Positions 50,475-58,770 of a DNA stretch of 64,000 nt are shown in pieces. The DNA comes from Variovorax sp. dw_308 (GTDB lineage Bacteria > Pseudomonadota > Gammaproteobacteria > Burkholderiales > Burkholderiaceae_C), in the NCBI RefSeq assembly GCF_019207085.1, contig NZ_JAATOM010000001.1, positions 620,001 to 684,000 on the forward strand, given 5' to 3'. Numbering within the stretch: the stretch's first letter is position 1; every line of letters begins with the position of its first letter. The notes under the pieces are model-generated. The model searched no databases. It saw nothing but the letters and a program-made list of their open reading frames with translations, and had not been told where the DNA came from. A program made the translations under genes and the position numbers.

Positions 50475-51578
50475 ATGAAGCGAGCCGTTTTCGGCGTTCT
50501 TGTCTCGGGACTGGGCGGTGCCAGCTTGACGGTCTCCGCGCAGACGAGCCAGACGACCGTCGACCGCACCGGAGTGACCCTGTTCGGTGTTGCCGACATA
50601 GCGATCGGCTACGGCGAGGGCAGCACATCGCGTCTCATCCAGCTATACAGCGGCGGCAACGCGACGTCGCGCTTCGGAATCCGGGGCGTCCAGGACTTGG
50701 GGGGCGGGCTCGCGGCGGGGTTCTGGCTCGAGGCGGGCTACACGCTCGACAACGGGCTGGGCATGGCCGGAAACTCCAACAACCAGCCCGGCGGCGCGAC
50801 GCCATCGGACGTCATCTCGTTCAATCGTCGCGCGACGGTGAGCCTGATCGACCGGTGGGGTGAGCTGCGCCTGGGCCGCGACAAGACGGCTTCGTACCGC
50901 AACAGGGAGGACATGGACCCCTTCGCCAACAACGGCGTTGGCACCACCGAGCCGCAGGTCGAATCGATCGCAGGACCCACGTCGACGCGCGCGTCCAACA
51001 TGGTGGGCTACTTCCTGCCCCCGGACTTCTACGGTTTCTTCGGCGAAGTCCAGTACTTCCTCGGCGAGAACGTGACCGGCACGGGCCTGCCGCCAACGCA
51101 CGACGGCACGGGGTATGCGGCCCGGCTCGGTTACAGCGCCGGCAATTTCGCGCTGGCGGTGGCGGGATCGAGAGCCCGCTATGCGTCCACGGCCGACTTC
51201 GGGACTGTCCGTGTCTTCAATATCGGCGCCGCCTATGACTTCGAATTCGTCAGGATGACGGTCGGCTACTACCGCGACGAGGTGGACAGCGTGCTGCCCG
51301 TTGTCCGCAAGGGCTTCGTGCTGGGCGCCATCGTTCCGGTGGGCCTGAACCAGCTCAAGATGGCGTACTCGAGCTACGGAACGCGCGAGTCCGGCGACCC
51401 GGCGGCGCGCAAGCTGTCGCTCGGCTATGTCTACAACCTGTCGAAGCGCACCGCGCTCTACGCCACTGGCGCGTACGTGCACAACAGCGGTGGCTCGACC
51501 ACTGCGCTCAACGGCGCCAGCACCGCGCCCAACCGGTCTTCTCGGGGCATGGACCTCGGGATGCGCCACAGCTTCTGA
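50475..51578 (+). CDS. Gram-negative porin (OmpC-like, betaproteobacterial)
   Basis: A 367-residue outer-membrane porin. It has a signal peptide (about 1-23, ending VSAQT), then TGVTLFGVADIAIGYGEG and SRFGIRGVQDLGGGLAAGFWLEAGY, the start of the 16-stranded barrel. Constriction-loop residues follow in LRLGRDKTASYRNREDMDPFANNG. The last residue is Phe (GMRHSF), as required for outer-membrane assembly. It could admit substrates of neighbouring transporters, but specificity cannot be read. The ATG at 50475 follows the DUF1254 gene by 17 bases. Confidence 0.93.
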   Translation: MKRAVFGVLVSGLGGASLTVSAQTSQTTVDRTGVTLFGVADIAIGYGEGSTSRLIQLYSGGNATSRFGIRGVQDLGGGLAAGFWLEAGYTLDNGLGMAGNSNNQPGGATPSDVISFNRRATVSLIDRWGELRLGRDKTASYRNREDMDPFANNGVGTTEPQVESIAGPTSTRASNMVGYFLPPDFYGFFGEVQYFLGENVTGTGLPPTHDGTGYAARLGYSAGNFALAVAGSRARYASTADFGTVRVFNIGAAYDFEFVRMTVGYYRDEVDSVLPVVRKGFVLGAIVPVGLNQLKMAYSSYGTRESGDPAARKLSLGYVYNLSKRTALYATGAYVHNSGGSTTALNGASTAPNRSSRGMDLGMRHSF

Positions 51579-51644
51579 CACTGCATCGTCGCGGCAGGGC
51601 ACTGCGGCTAAAGTGGCGCACTTCCTCCAAGCTATACAGCAGTC

Positions 51645-51878
51645 ATGCTGCTCCCGATGTTCGCCACACGCTTCTTCGCCCTCGTCATCGTTTCGGTCGT
51701 CGCCGGCTGCGCGTCAGGTCCTGCGCCTCGCGTCACGCGGCTGGGTGATGGCGTCTTCACGTCGCCGACCCTGCAGGAGGCGGAAGCCTACTGCCGCAAT
51801 TTCGGTGCGCCGATGCGGCTCACCAACCCCAAGGTCAAGCCGGCGCCCGGCGCCGAGGTGAGCTTCCGCTGCGATTGA
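51645..51878 (+). CDS. Small lipoprotein of unknown function
   Basis: A 77-residue protein with a lipoprotein signal (hydrophobic FFALVIVSVVAGC, lipobox VAGC with Cys at 22). The short mature part reads TSPTLQEAEAYCRNFGAP and ends in SFRCD, with two further Cys that may form a disulfide. Similar small lipoproteins are common in Burkholderiales; no function is known. There is no clear Shine-Dalgarno; an in-frame ATG four codons later is an alternative start. Confidence 0.7.
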   Translation: MLLPMFATRFFALVIVSVVAGCASGPAPRVTRLGDGVFTSPTLQEAEAYCRNFGAPMRLTNPKVKPAPGAEVSFRCD

Positions 51879-52189
51879 TCGGTCTGCGCGGCTGATTCTG
51901 CGGCGCCCCCCGACACACGTGGCGCCGGCCTGAGAGACGCATTTGCGCCGGAGCGCCGGGTCTCCAAGCGCCGCAGAAAGCCGCTGGACACCTGCTGGGT
52001 TCTGGTCGGCAAATATGAAAATATTTGTGAACAGCCTTGTCCGCGGGTTGCCGGTGTGCTCCCATGGCGCCCGCTTTCTTCGGAAGCATCGGCATGCGGA
52101 ACTAGACCAAAAGTCAGGTTGCCGCGCGTCGACCCGCCAGTTTCAATAGCCGCCTGCAACGACATAACAGCCGTCAGGGAGTTGACTGC
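51879..52189. other. 311-base gap without a recognised gene
   Basis: I see no coding similarity, tRNA or terminator here. The last 20 bases hold the Shine-Dalgarno (AGGGAG) of the response regulator. TTTCAA and CATAAC (around 52141-52168) could be a weak promoter for it. Base composition near 52010-52040 is AT-richer than the surroundings, as in promoter regions. Confidence 0.4.
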
Positions 52190-52888
52190 ATGGACGCGCA
52201 TGGGGCGCGGAAGGTCGAGATGATCGAGAGCGACTTGTTGGATGACAGCGAAGCTGCGCCGCTGATACGTCTCATTGACGATGACGTGAGGTTCAGGCGT
52301 GCGCTTCACGGGGTCCTTTGCGCGGCAGGGTACAGGACGGCGCAATACGGTTCCGTCGGCGAGATGTTGCTCGACGGAATCGGAGACGCCCCAGGGTGCC
52401 TCGTGCTGGACATCCACATGCCTGGACCGAGCGGGCTGGACCTGCAGGAAATGATTGCCACGCAGCCGGAACCCTTGCCCGTCATCTTCGTGACGGCGCA
52501 GGCCACGGTGCATGAAACCTTGCGCGCCATGAAGGCCGGCGCCGCCGATTTCTTCTTCAAGCCGGTCGACAGCGATGCGTTGCTGCCGGTCGTGGCCAAG
52601 GTGATCGAGGATGACGCCGTGCGCCGCCGCGCGCGACTGCGCCAGACCGCGCTGCAAGCCCGCTATTCCAGGCTCAGCCCGCGCGAACGGCAGGTGCTTG
52701 ACATGGTGGTGAATGGCGCGCTCAACAAGCAGATCGGCTGGGAACTCGGTGCGGCGGAACGCACCGTCAAGGCCCATCGCGCGCACGTCATGGAAAAGAT
52801 GGAGGTGCGCTCGCTGGCCGAACTCGTGAAGGCGGTGGGGCAGCTCGAGGCGCCGCTCACCTTTGCGCCCGTGCGTGGTGGCAATTGA
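52190..52888 (+). CDS. FixJ-type response regulator with LuxR helix-turn-helix
   Basis: A 232-residue two-component regulator. The receiver domain (about 22-140) has LIRLIDDDVRFRRAL (acid pocket), the phospho-acceptor in CLVLDIHMPG, VTAQA and FFFKPVD. The DNA-binding domain (about 160-225) reads LSPRERQVLDMVVNGALNKQIGWELGAAERTVKAH. This layout matches FixJ/TtrR-type regulators of the NarL class. No partner kinase is encoded nearby. It may be linked to the T6SS genes that start 900 bases away, but nothing in the sequence proves it. Confidence 0.92.
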   Translation: MDAHGARKVEMIESDLLDDSEAAPLIRLIDDDVRFRRALHGVLCAAGYRTAQYGSVGEMLLDGIGDAPGCLVLDIHMPGPSGLDLQEMIATQPEPLPVIFVTAQATVHETLRAMKAGAADFFFKPVDSDALLPVVAKVIEDDAVRRRARLRQTALQARYSRLSPRERQVLDMVVNGALNKQIGWELGAAERTVKAHRAHVMEKMEVRSLAELVKAVGQLEAPLTFAPVRGGN

Positions 52889-52917
52889 AAGAGAGGTCGG
52901 GCAGGAACCCGTGAGGG

Positions 52918-53721
52918 CTACTGCGGGCCGCCGCCGTTGCGCCGCAACATGGCCGCCAGCAGGTCGGTGTCCGGATCGGTGTACTTCCGGGCGGCGGGTG
53001 CGGCGCTGCCTGCCTCGCGCCGCTTGTCGTCGCGTGCCCTCGTGACGATCGTGCTGCCGGGCTTGCCTGGCGCGTGCGCCCTGTCCCGCGTGGCCACCAC
53101 ATTGACGGGCTGGCGAGGCTGCTTCACCGACGCGGTTTTCTGAGTGGGCTTGCTCGCCGCGAGCTTTCGTGGCTTGTCGGATCCGGCTTTCGATGCGCTT
53201 GGCGCCTTGACCCTGGCGGCAACCGCCACGGGTGCGGCCGCCTTGTGTTCCCCGATGGGCTTGGCCGCAACGGCCTTGGGCGGGGCCGAGGGCTCTTCGG
53301 AGATCTTTGCGACGTTTATTTCCGCAGCGGGCGCTGCTTCGACCTTCGGCGGCGCGAGGGCCGCGACTGTCGGCTTCGGCGCCTCGGCCACGACGGGCGC
53401 GGGCGAACTGGCGGGCGCGGTCGATAGGATGCGCGCCACAACCGGCGCGGGCGCGCTTGCGACCACCGCGGGCGGCGCCGCCGCCGCAACCGTCCTGGGT
53501 GCGCCCGACGTGGCCCAGAAGCCGGCCCCGATACCCATCGCGACAATGCAGCAGGCCACCGCGATCATGCCGCCCGAAATGCCCGGCGGCTTGTGGCCGC
53601 CGAGGTCGGCCAGCACGCGGGTGGGTTCCGTGGAATTTCGCGGGTCCGAAGGCGAGGAAGGCGCGGAGTCCATGAGGCTGGGCCAACGGCTCGCGGACGC
53701 CTTGTTGTTTGAATTGCTCAT
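52918..53721 (-). CDS. Single-span membrane protein with Ala/Pro-rich region, function unknown
   Basis: A 267-residue protein. Residues 1-48 are polar and Ser-rich, one membrane helix follows (about 49-70: SGGMIAVACCIVAMGIGAGFW), and then a long Ala/Pro/Lys-rich, probably extended envelope segment (about 75-245). The C-terminus ends in a compact YTDPDTDLLAAMLRR motif that looks conserved rather than low-complexity. This is the plan of a stalk protein. It converges with the response regulator gene and is divergent from the M15 peptidase gene. GGGGGA precedes the ATG at 53721. Function unknown. Confidence 0.7.
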   Translation of the reverse strand: MSNSNNKASASRWPSLMDSAPSSPSDPRNSTEPTRVLADLGGHKPPGISGGMIAVACCIVAMGIGAGFWATSGAPRTVAAAAPPAVVASAPAPVVARILSTAPASSPAPVVAEAPKPTVAALAPPKVEAAPAAEINVAKISEEPSAPPKAVAAKPIGEHKAAAPVAVAARVKAPSASKAGSDKPRKLAASKPTQKTASVKQPRQPVNVVATRDRAHAPGKPGSTIVTRARDDKRREAGSAAPAARKYTDPDTDLLAAMLRRNGGGPQ

Positions 53722-53817
53722 TTGTTTTCCCCCTGATGAACCAGTACTTTTCAGCACAAGGTGACAGCCGTCGCAGATTAGCAGGTTTTCCAATGATTCC
53801 GCCAACCTACAATTTCC

Positions 53818-54687
53818 GTGTCTTCGCATCGCTCACGGTTTTGCTTGTTCGCATTCGCGCTTTTCTTCTATTTCGTACTGATGGTGGCCGCGGCCGCCAT
53901 TTTTTTTCTGCCGGCTGCGCGGGCGCGAGCCATGGCCGCGGCGAGCGGCGCGTGGCGGTCCTTCACCGATAGCTGGCGTCGTGCGCGGCATGGCGCCGCG
54001 CAGACCTCCGCCGCATCGGTGCGCGCCGCGGGCCACGCGGGGTCCGGCGCGATGCAGTTCCTGGTCCGGCGCCGACTCATGCTGCTCGGCGTGCTGGCGG
54101 TCGTGGCCGTTCCCGTGCTGCTGAGCGTGGTGCTGCGCAGCGGCAAGACGGTGTTCTATGAAGACGCCGCCCGCGACACCGACGAGAAGGTCGAGGCATT
54201 GCTTCGAGGCGAGCAACTGGTGCCGCCGCAAGCCTTGCCACCCGAGGTCTTCGCGACGGCCGAGGTGGAGCAGGTGCGGCCGCTGACCCGCGAAGGCAGC
54301 CGCAATTGGGATGTGCTGGACCCCGATTTTCGCGCGCGCCTGCTGCTCGTCTACAAGGTCATGAAGGACAAGCACGGCTACGACCTGGCGCTGCTCGAGG
54401 GCTACAGAAGTCCGGAGCGTCAGGCAAAACTTGCTGCTTTGGGCGAGCACGTGACGCGAGCGAAGGCAAATCAAAGTTACCATCAGTATGGTCTGGCAGC
54501 AGACAACGCGTTCTATCGAAATGGCAAGCTCGTCATTTCCGAGAAGGATGCGTGGGCGATGGAGGGCTACCGCCTGTATGGCGAAGTGGCCGAGTCGCTC
54601 GGGCTTGTCTGGGGCGGCCGGTGGTCGTTCAAGGACTACGGGCACGTGGAATACCGCAGGCCAGGTTTCAAGCTGCCACGGGATTGA
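53818..54687 (+). CDS. Membrane-anchored M15-family peptidoglycan endopeptidase (TagX-like)
   Basis: A 289-residue protein with two hydrophobic helices (about 10-32 and 86-106) and a C-terminal M15 (VanY/CwlK-type) zinc peptidase domain (about 160-286). Zinc ligands are H222 and D229 in SYHQYGLAADN and H276 in GHVEYR; ALLEGYRSPERQ is the typical upstream strand. Acinetobacter TagX, an inner-membrane L,D-endopeptidase needed to open the wall for T6SS assembly, has the same domain and T6SS location. The GTG at 53818 is used; ATG 53881 is an alternative that shortens the first helix. Confidence 0.85.
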   Translation: MSSHRSRFCLFAFALFFYFVLMVAAAAIFFLPAARARAMAAASGAWRSFTDSWRRARHGAAQTSAASVRAAGHAGSGAMQFLVRRRLMLLGVLAVVAVPVLLSVVLRSGKTVFYEDAARDTDEKVEALLRGEQLVPPQALPPEVFATAEVEQVRPLTREGSRNWDVLDPDFRARLLLVYKVMKDKHGYDLALLEGYRSPERQAKLAALGEHVTRAKANQSYHQYGLAADNAFYRNGKLVISEKDAWAMEGYRLYGEVAESLGLVWGGRWSFKDYGHVEYRRPGFKLPRD

Positions 54688-54750
54688 CATTGTGTGAGTT
54701 GCGCGCCGCCAAGAATGCGGTGCGCAGGGCAGCCAAGGGAGTAGATAAAA

Positions 54751-54912
54751 ATGAATCGACCGCACAACGTGCCGGGCGATGGATCCGACTGTCACGGCGT
54801 CTCCGATGCCGCGTCCAGCAATCAATCGACATCATCAAGCCGCCGCGGCATGCGCGCGGATTCCGGCCGAGCGCCCTGCGCCATGACCGCTGCCGCATCG
54901 CGGCCCGCCTGA
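54751..54912 (+). CDS. Possible small ORF (53 aa) immediately upstream of tssM
   Basis: A 53-codon ORF begins MNRPHNVPGDGSDCHG and ends ASRPA. GGGAG lies 9 bases before its ATG, and its stop ends 3 bases before the tssM ATG. It is Ser/Ala/Arg-rich with no membrane helix or lipobox, so it is not TssJ. tssM itself has no visible Shine-Dalgarno, so this ORF could serve to bring ribosomes to tssM. The protein need not be functional. Confidence 0.4.
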   Translation: MNRPHNVPGDGSDCHGVSDAASSNQSTSSSRRGMRADSGRAPCAMTAAASRPA

Positions 54913-54915
54913 GTC

Positions 54916-57900
54916 ATGAGTCGCTTCTTCAGTTTCCTGCTGGACACGCGCACGCTGTCCGCCATCGGGTTCCTGGCGCTCGCCGGGGTCCTGTTCCTGG
55001 GCGTGCAACAGCTCGAACTCGCGCTGATGTGGGCCGTGGCCGCGTTCTCCGTGGCCCTGGGCATCTGGCTGGTGGTCTGGCTCATCCGCCGCTGGCGCAG
55101 GCGCAAGGCCAACCAGGAGCTCGGCGACATGCTGGAGCACCAGGGCGAGACGGCCCCGGTCACACCCGTCGCCGACCCCGCGCGACGGGCCGAGATCGAG
55201 GTGCTGCGCGCCCGCATGATCGAGGCCGTCAAGACCATCAAGACCTCCAAGATCGGCCAGGTCTCGGGCAACGAAGCCCTGTACGAACTGCCCTGGTACA
55301 TGGTCATCGGCAACCCCGCCGCCGGCAAGAGCACGGCCATCCTCAATTCAGGCCTGCAGTTCCCGTTCGCGGAAAAAGGCAACGCGGTCATCCAGGGCAT
55401 CGGCGGCACGCGCAACTGCGACTGGTTCTTCACCACCGAAGGCATCGTGCTCGACACGGCCGGGCGCTACTCGGTGCACCAGGAAGACCGCAAGGAATGG
55501 TTCGGCTTCCTCGACCTGCTCAAGAAGTACCGGCCCAAGGCGCCGATCAACGGAATCATCGTGACGGCCAGCGTGCCGGAACTCATCGGCAACCGCCCCG
55601 ACTTCGCAATCGAACTGGCCAAGAGCCTGCGCGAGCGCGTGCAGGAACTCACTGAGCGGCTGGAGATCTTCGCGCCGGTCTACGTGATGTTCACCAAGGC
55701 CGACCTGATCACCGGCTTCGCCGAATTCTTCGGCGACAGCGACAAGGTCGAGCGCGACCGCGTCTGGGGCGCGACGCTGCCCTACGAGCATGACGAGAAG
55801 CAGGATGCCGTCGCGCTGTTCGACGAGCGCTTTGACGAGCTCTACACCGGCTTGAAGGAAATCAGCGTGGCGCACATCGCCACGCGCCGCAACACCAATC
55901 CATCGCCTGGACTGCTGATCTTTCCGCTGGAGTTCGCGGCCACCAAGCCGGCGCTGCGCGCGTTCCTGTCCACGCTGTTCGAAAGCAATCCGTTCCAGTA
56001 CAAGCCCGTGTTTCGCGGCTTCTACTTCACCAGCGCGTTGCAGGAAGGCACGCTGCGCAGCCTGTCGACCGAGCGCATCGCATCGCGCTTCGGGCTTCGG
56101 CTGACCGACCCGTCGAGCAAGGCGAAGGAGGTCTATTCGCAGAACGGATTCTTCCTGCGCGACCTGTTCTCCAAGGTCATCTTCGCCGACAAGAAGACAG
56201 TCCGCCAGTTCTCCAGCCCGATGAAGACGCGCCTGCGATACCTGGTCTTCTTCGGCTTCGTCACCGCGCTCGGCCTCATGCTGGGCGGCTGGACCTGGTC
56301 CTACCTGGGCAACCGGCAACTGATCGAGAACGTGCAGGCCGACCTCGACAAGGTCGTGAAGCTGCAGGCTGGCGGACCCGGGCTCAAGGCACGCTTCGAG
56401 AGCCTCGGCATCCTGCAGGACCGGATCGAGCAACTCGAGAAATTCCGCAGCGACCGACCGCTGGCGTTGTCACTGGGCCTCTACCAGGGCAACGCGCTGG
56501 AGGACAAGCTGCTGGCCGAGTACTACGGCGGCATCAAGCAGCTCATGCTGTCGCCGGTGTCGGACAACCTGCAGGCTTTCCTGAAAGAGGTCAACGCCCA
56601 CCCGGAGTTGCTGAAGCGCCCCAACGTGCCGCTCGCCGACGGCGCCCCGCCGGCGGTGACGCCCGTCGTGGCCACCCACGCTTCCCCGCGCGCCGATGCC
56701 GGCGGCCTGTATGCCGGCTCATCGCCCACCGATGTCCAGGACACGTACAACGCCCTGAAGACCTACCTCATGCTGGCCGACAAGCGGCACGTCGAGACCG
56801 CGCACCTGACCGACCAGATCTCCCGCTTCTGGCGTGTGTGGCTCGAGGCCAACCGTGGCGACATGACGCGCCAGCAGGTCATCCGCGATGCCGAGCGCGC
56901 GATCAGCTTCTACCTCAGCCGCGTCGGCGACGACAACTGGCCGGTGATCACCGACATCAATCTCACGGCGGTCGAGCAAACGCGCGACGCCCTGCGTCAC
57001 GTGGTGCGCGGCATGCCGGCGCGCGAGCGCGTCTATGCCGAGATCAAGGCGCGCGCATCGACCCGTTTCGCGCCGATGACCGTGTCGCGCATCATCGGCG
57101 GCGCCAGCACAGGGGAGAGCGAGGCGGTCATCGCAGGCAGCACGGCGATCTCGGGCGCCTTCACCCGCGAGGCCTGGCGGCAGTACGTCGACCAGGCCAT
57201 CCGCGACGCGGCCAATCGCGAGACGAGCAACAAGGACTGGGTGCTGAACGTCGCCAGCAACGACGACCTCACGCTCGAGGGCAGCCCGGAGCAGATCCGC
57301 AAGACGCTGGTCAACATGTACAAGCTCGAGTACGCGAAGGAGTGGAGGCGTTTCCTCCAGGGCATCGCCGTGCGCGACCTTGCCAATTTCGACCAGGCCG
57401 TCGGCGCGATGAACGTGCTGGGCGACCCACAGAACTCGCCGATCCGCAAGGTGTTCACCACCGTCTACGACCAGACATCCTGGGACAACCCGTCGGTAGT
57501 CAATGCCGGATTGCAACAGGCCGGCACCGGCGCCATGGCATGGGTCAAGGGGCTGTTCTCACGCGCCACGCCGTCGCAGTTGAACGTCAACGTCAACATC
57601 GATGCCAGCAACCCGGTCGAGATCCCGATGGGGCCCGTGGGCAAGGAGTTCGCAGGCGTCGGCCGCATCGTCGTGGACCGCGACAACACCTCGTTGTTGA
57701 AGGGCTATCTGAACGCGTTATCGAAGTTGCGGACGCGCTTCAACCAGATCAAGAACCAGGGCGACCCCGGCCCCGGCGCGCGCCAGCTGATGCAGCAGAC
57801 GCTCGACGGTAATGGCTCCGAACTGGCCGACGCGCTCAAGTACGTCGACGAGCAGATGCTGACCGGCATGGACCCGTCGCAGCGCCAGGCTCTGCGTCCC

Positions 57901-58770
57901 TTGCTGGTGCGCCCGCTGCTGAGCGCGTATTCGGTGACGATCCAGCCGACCGCGGTCGAATTGAACAAGGTCTGGAGTGCGCAGGTCCAGCAGTTGTTCC
58001 AGCAATCGCTGGCGACCAAGTACCCGTTTGCGGCGCGCTCCACCATCGAGGCCGCACCGGCTGAAATTGCGCAGGTTTTCGGACCCGAGGGCGCGATCGG
58101 CAAGTTCGTTGCGACCACGATGGGGCCGCTGGTCAATCGGCGTGGAGATCTGCTTTCTGCGCGCACCTGGGGCGACGAAGGCTTGCGCCTGAACCCGGAA
58201 TTCGTCGGCGGCTTTGCGCAATGGGTCGCACCGCTGGCCGGGGGCGCGGCGTCCGGCGGCGCGGCGGCGGCACAGCCGCAGACCCTGTTCCAGATCCTGC
58301 CGCAGCCGGCGTCGGGCCTGACCGAGTACGTGATCGAGATCGATGGCCAGCAACTGCGCTACCGCAACACGCCGCCGCAATGGTCCAACTTCGTCTGGCC
58401 CAACGCGCAGGGCACGCCGGGTTCGAAGATCAGCGCCGTGACCTTCGATGGCACAACGGTCGAACTGGTCAACGAGCCGGGCAACTTCGGGCTGGAGAAG
58501 CTCTTTGCCACTGCGCAGCGCAAGAAGCTGCCTGACAACAGTTTCGAGCTGACGTGGAGCAAGGGCACTGCCTCCGTCTCGGTGAAGCTGCGCCTGATCC
58601 AGAGCGCGCAGGCCGGCGCCAGCAGCTCCGACTCGCCGCAGGGCAAAGGATTGCGCGGCATCGCGTTGCCCGCATCGGTGGTCGATGTCCGCCCCGTGGC
58701 CTCTGCACCGGGTGCAGCAGCACTCGCGCCCGCTCCGGGCGGCGCGGTAATGACAGGAGCGACCCCATGA
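54916..58770 (+). CDS. tssM: T6SS membrane complex protein TssM (IcmF)
   Basis: A 1284-residue inner-membrane protein of the TssJLM trans-envelope channel. Two N-terminal helices (about 14-56) form a hairpin, a cytosolic NTPase-like domain carries an intact Walker A GNPAAGKST (132-140), and a third helix lies at about 442-460. A large periplasmic region (about 465-1284) contains the IcmF-related and C-terminal beta domains that meet TssJ. The frame has no disruption. It overlaps tagF by 4 bases (ATGA). There is no Shine-Dalgarno before the ATG, suggesting coupling to the small ORF upstream. Confidence 0.97.
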   Translation: MSRFFSFLLDTRTLSAIGFLALAGVLFLGVQQLELALMWAVAAFSVALGIWLVVWLIRRWRRRKANQELGDMLEHQGETAPVTPVADPARRAEIEVLRARMIEAVKTIKTSKIGQVSGNEALYELPWYMVIGNPAAGKSTAILNSGLQFPFAEKGNAVIQGIGGTRNCDWFFTTEGIVLDTAGRYSVHQEDRKEWFGFLDLLKKYRPKAPINGIIVTASVPELIGNRPDFAIELAKSLRERVQELTERLEIFAPVYVMFTKADLITGFAEFFGDSDKVERDRVWGATLPYEHDEKQDAVALFDERFDELYTGLKEISVAHIATRRNTNPSPGLLIFPLEFAATKPALRAFLSTLFESNPFQYKPVFRGFYFTSALQEGTLRSLSTERIASRFGLRLTDPSSKAKEVYSQNGFFLRDLFSKVIFADKKTVRQFSSPMKTRLRYLVFFGFVTALGLMLGGWTWSYLGNRQLIENVQADLDKVVKLQAGGPGLKARFESLGILQDRIEQLEKFRSDRPLALSLGLYQGNALEDKLLAEYYGGIKQLMLSPVSDNLQAFLKEVNAHPELLKRPNVPLADGAPPAVTPVVATHASPRADAGGLYAGSSPTDVQDTYNALKTYLMLADKRHVETAHLTDQISRFWRVWLEANRGDMTRQQVIRDAERAISFYLSRVGDDNWPVITDINLTAVEQTRDALRHVVRGMPARERVYAEIKARASTRFAPMTVSRIIGGASTGESEAVIAGSTAISGAFTREAWRQYVDQAIRDAANRETSNKDWVLNVASNDDLTLEGSPEQIRKTLVNMYKLEYAKEWRRFLQGIAVRDLANFDQAVGAMNVLGDPQNSPIRKVFTTVYDQTSWDNPSVVNAGLQQAGTGAMAWVKGLFSRATPSQLNVNVNIDASNPVEIPMGPVGKEFAGVGRIVVDRDNTSLLKGYLNALSKLRTRFNQIKNQGDPGPGARQLMQQTLDGNGSELADALKYVDEQMLTGMDPSQRQALRPLLVRPLLSAYSVTIQPTAVELNKVWSAQVQQLFQQSLATKYPFAARSTIEAAPAEIAQVFGPEGAIGKFVATTMGPLVNRRGDLLSARTWGDEGLRLNPEFVGGFAQWVAPLAGGAASGGAAAAQPQTLFQILPQPASGLTEYVIEIDGQQLRYRNTPPQWSNFVWPNAQGTPGSKISAVTFDGTTVELVNEPGNFGLEKLFATAQRKKLPDNSFELTWSKGTASVSVKLRLIQSAQAGASSSDSPQGKGLRGIALPASVVDVRPVASAPGAAALAPAPGGAVMTGATP

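Noticed and set aside
51879..52189. A short gene in the gap before the FixJ-type regulator
   Set aside because: Small open frames in this region lack a Shine-Dalgarno and any recognisable sequence.
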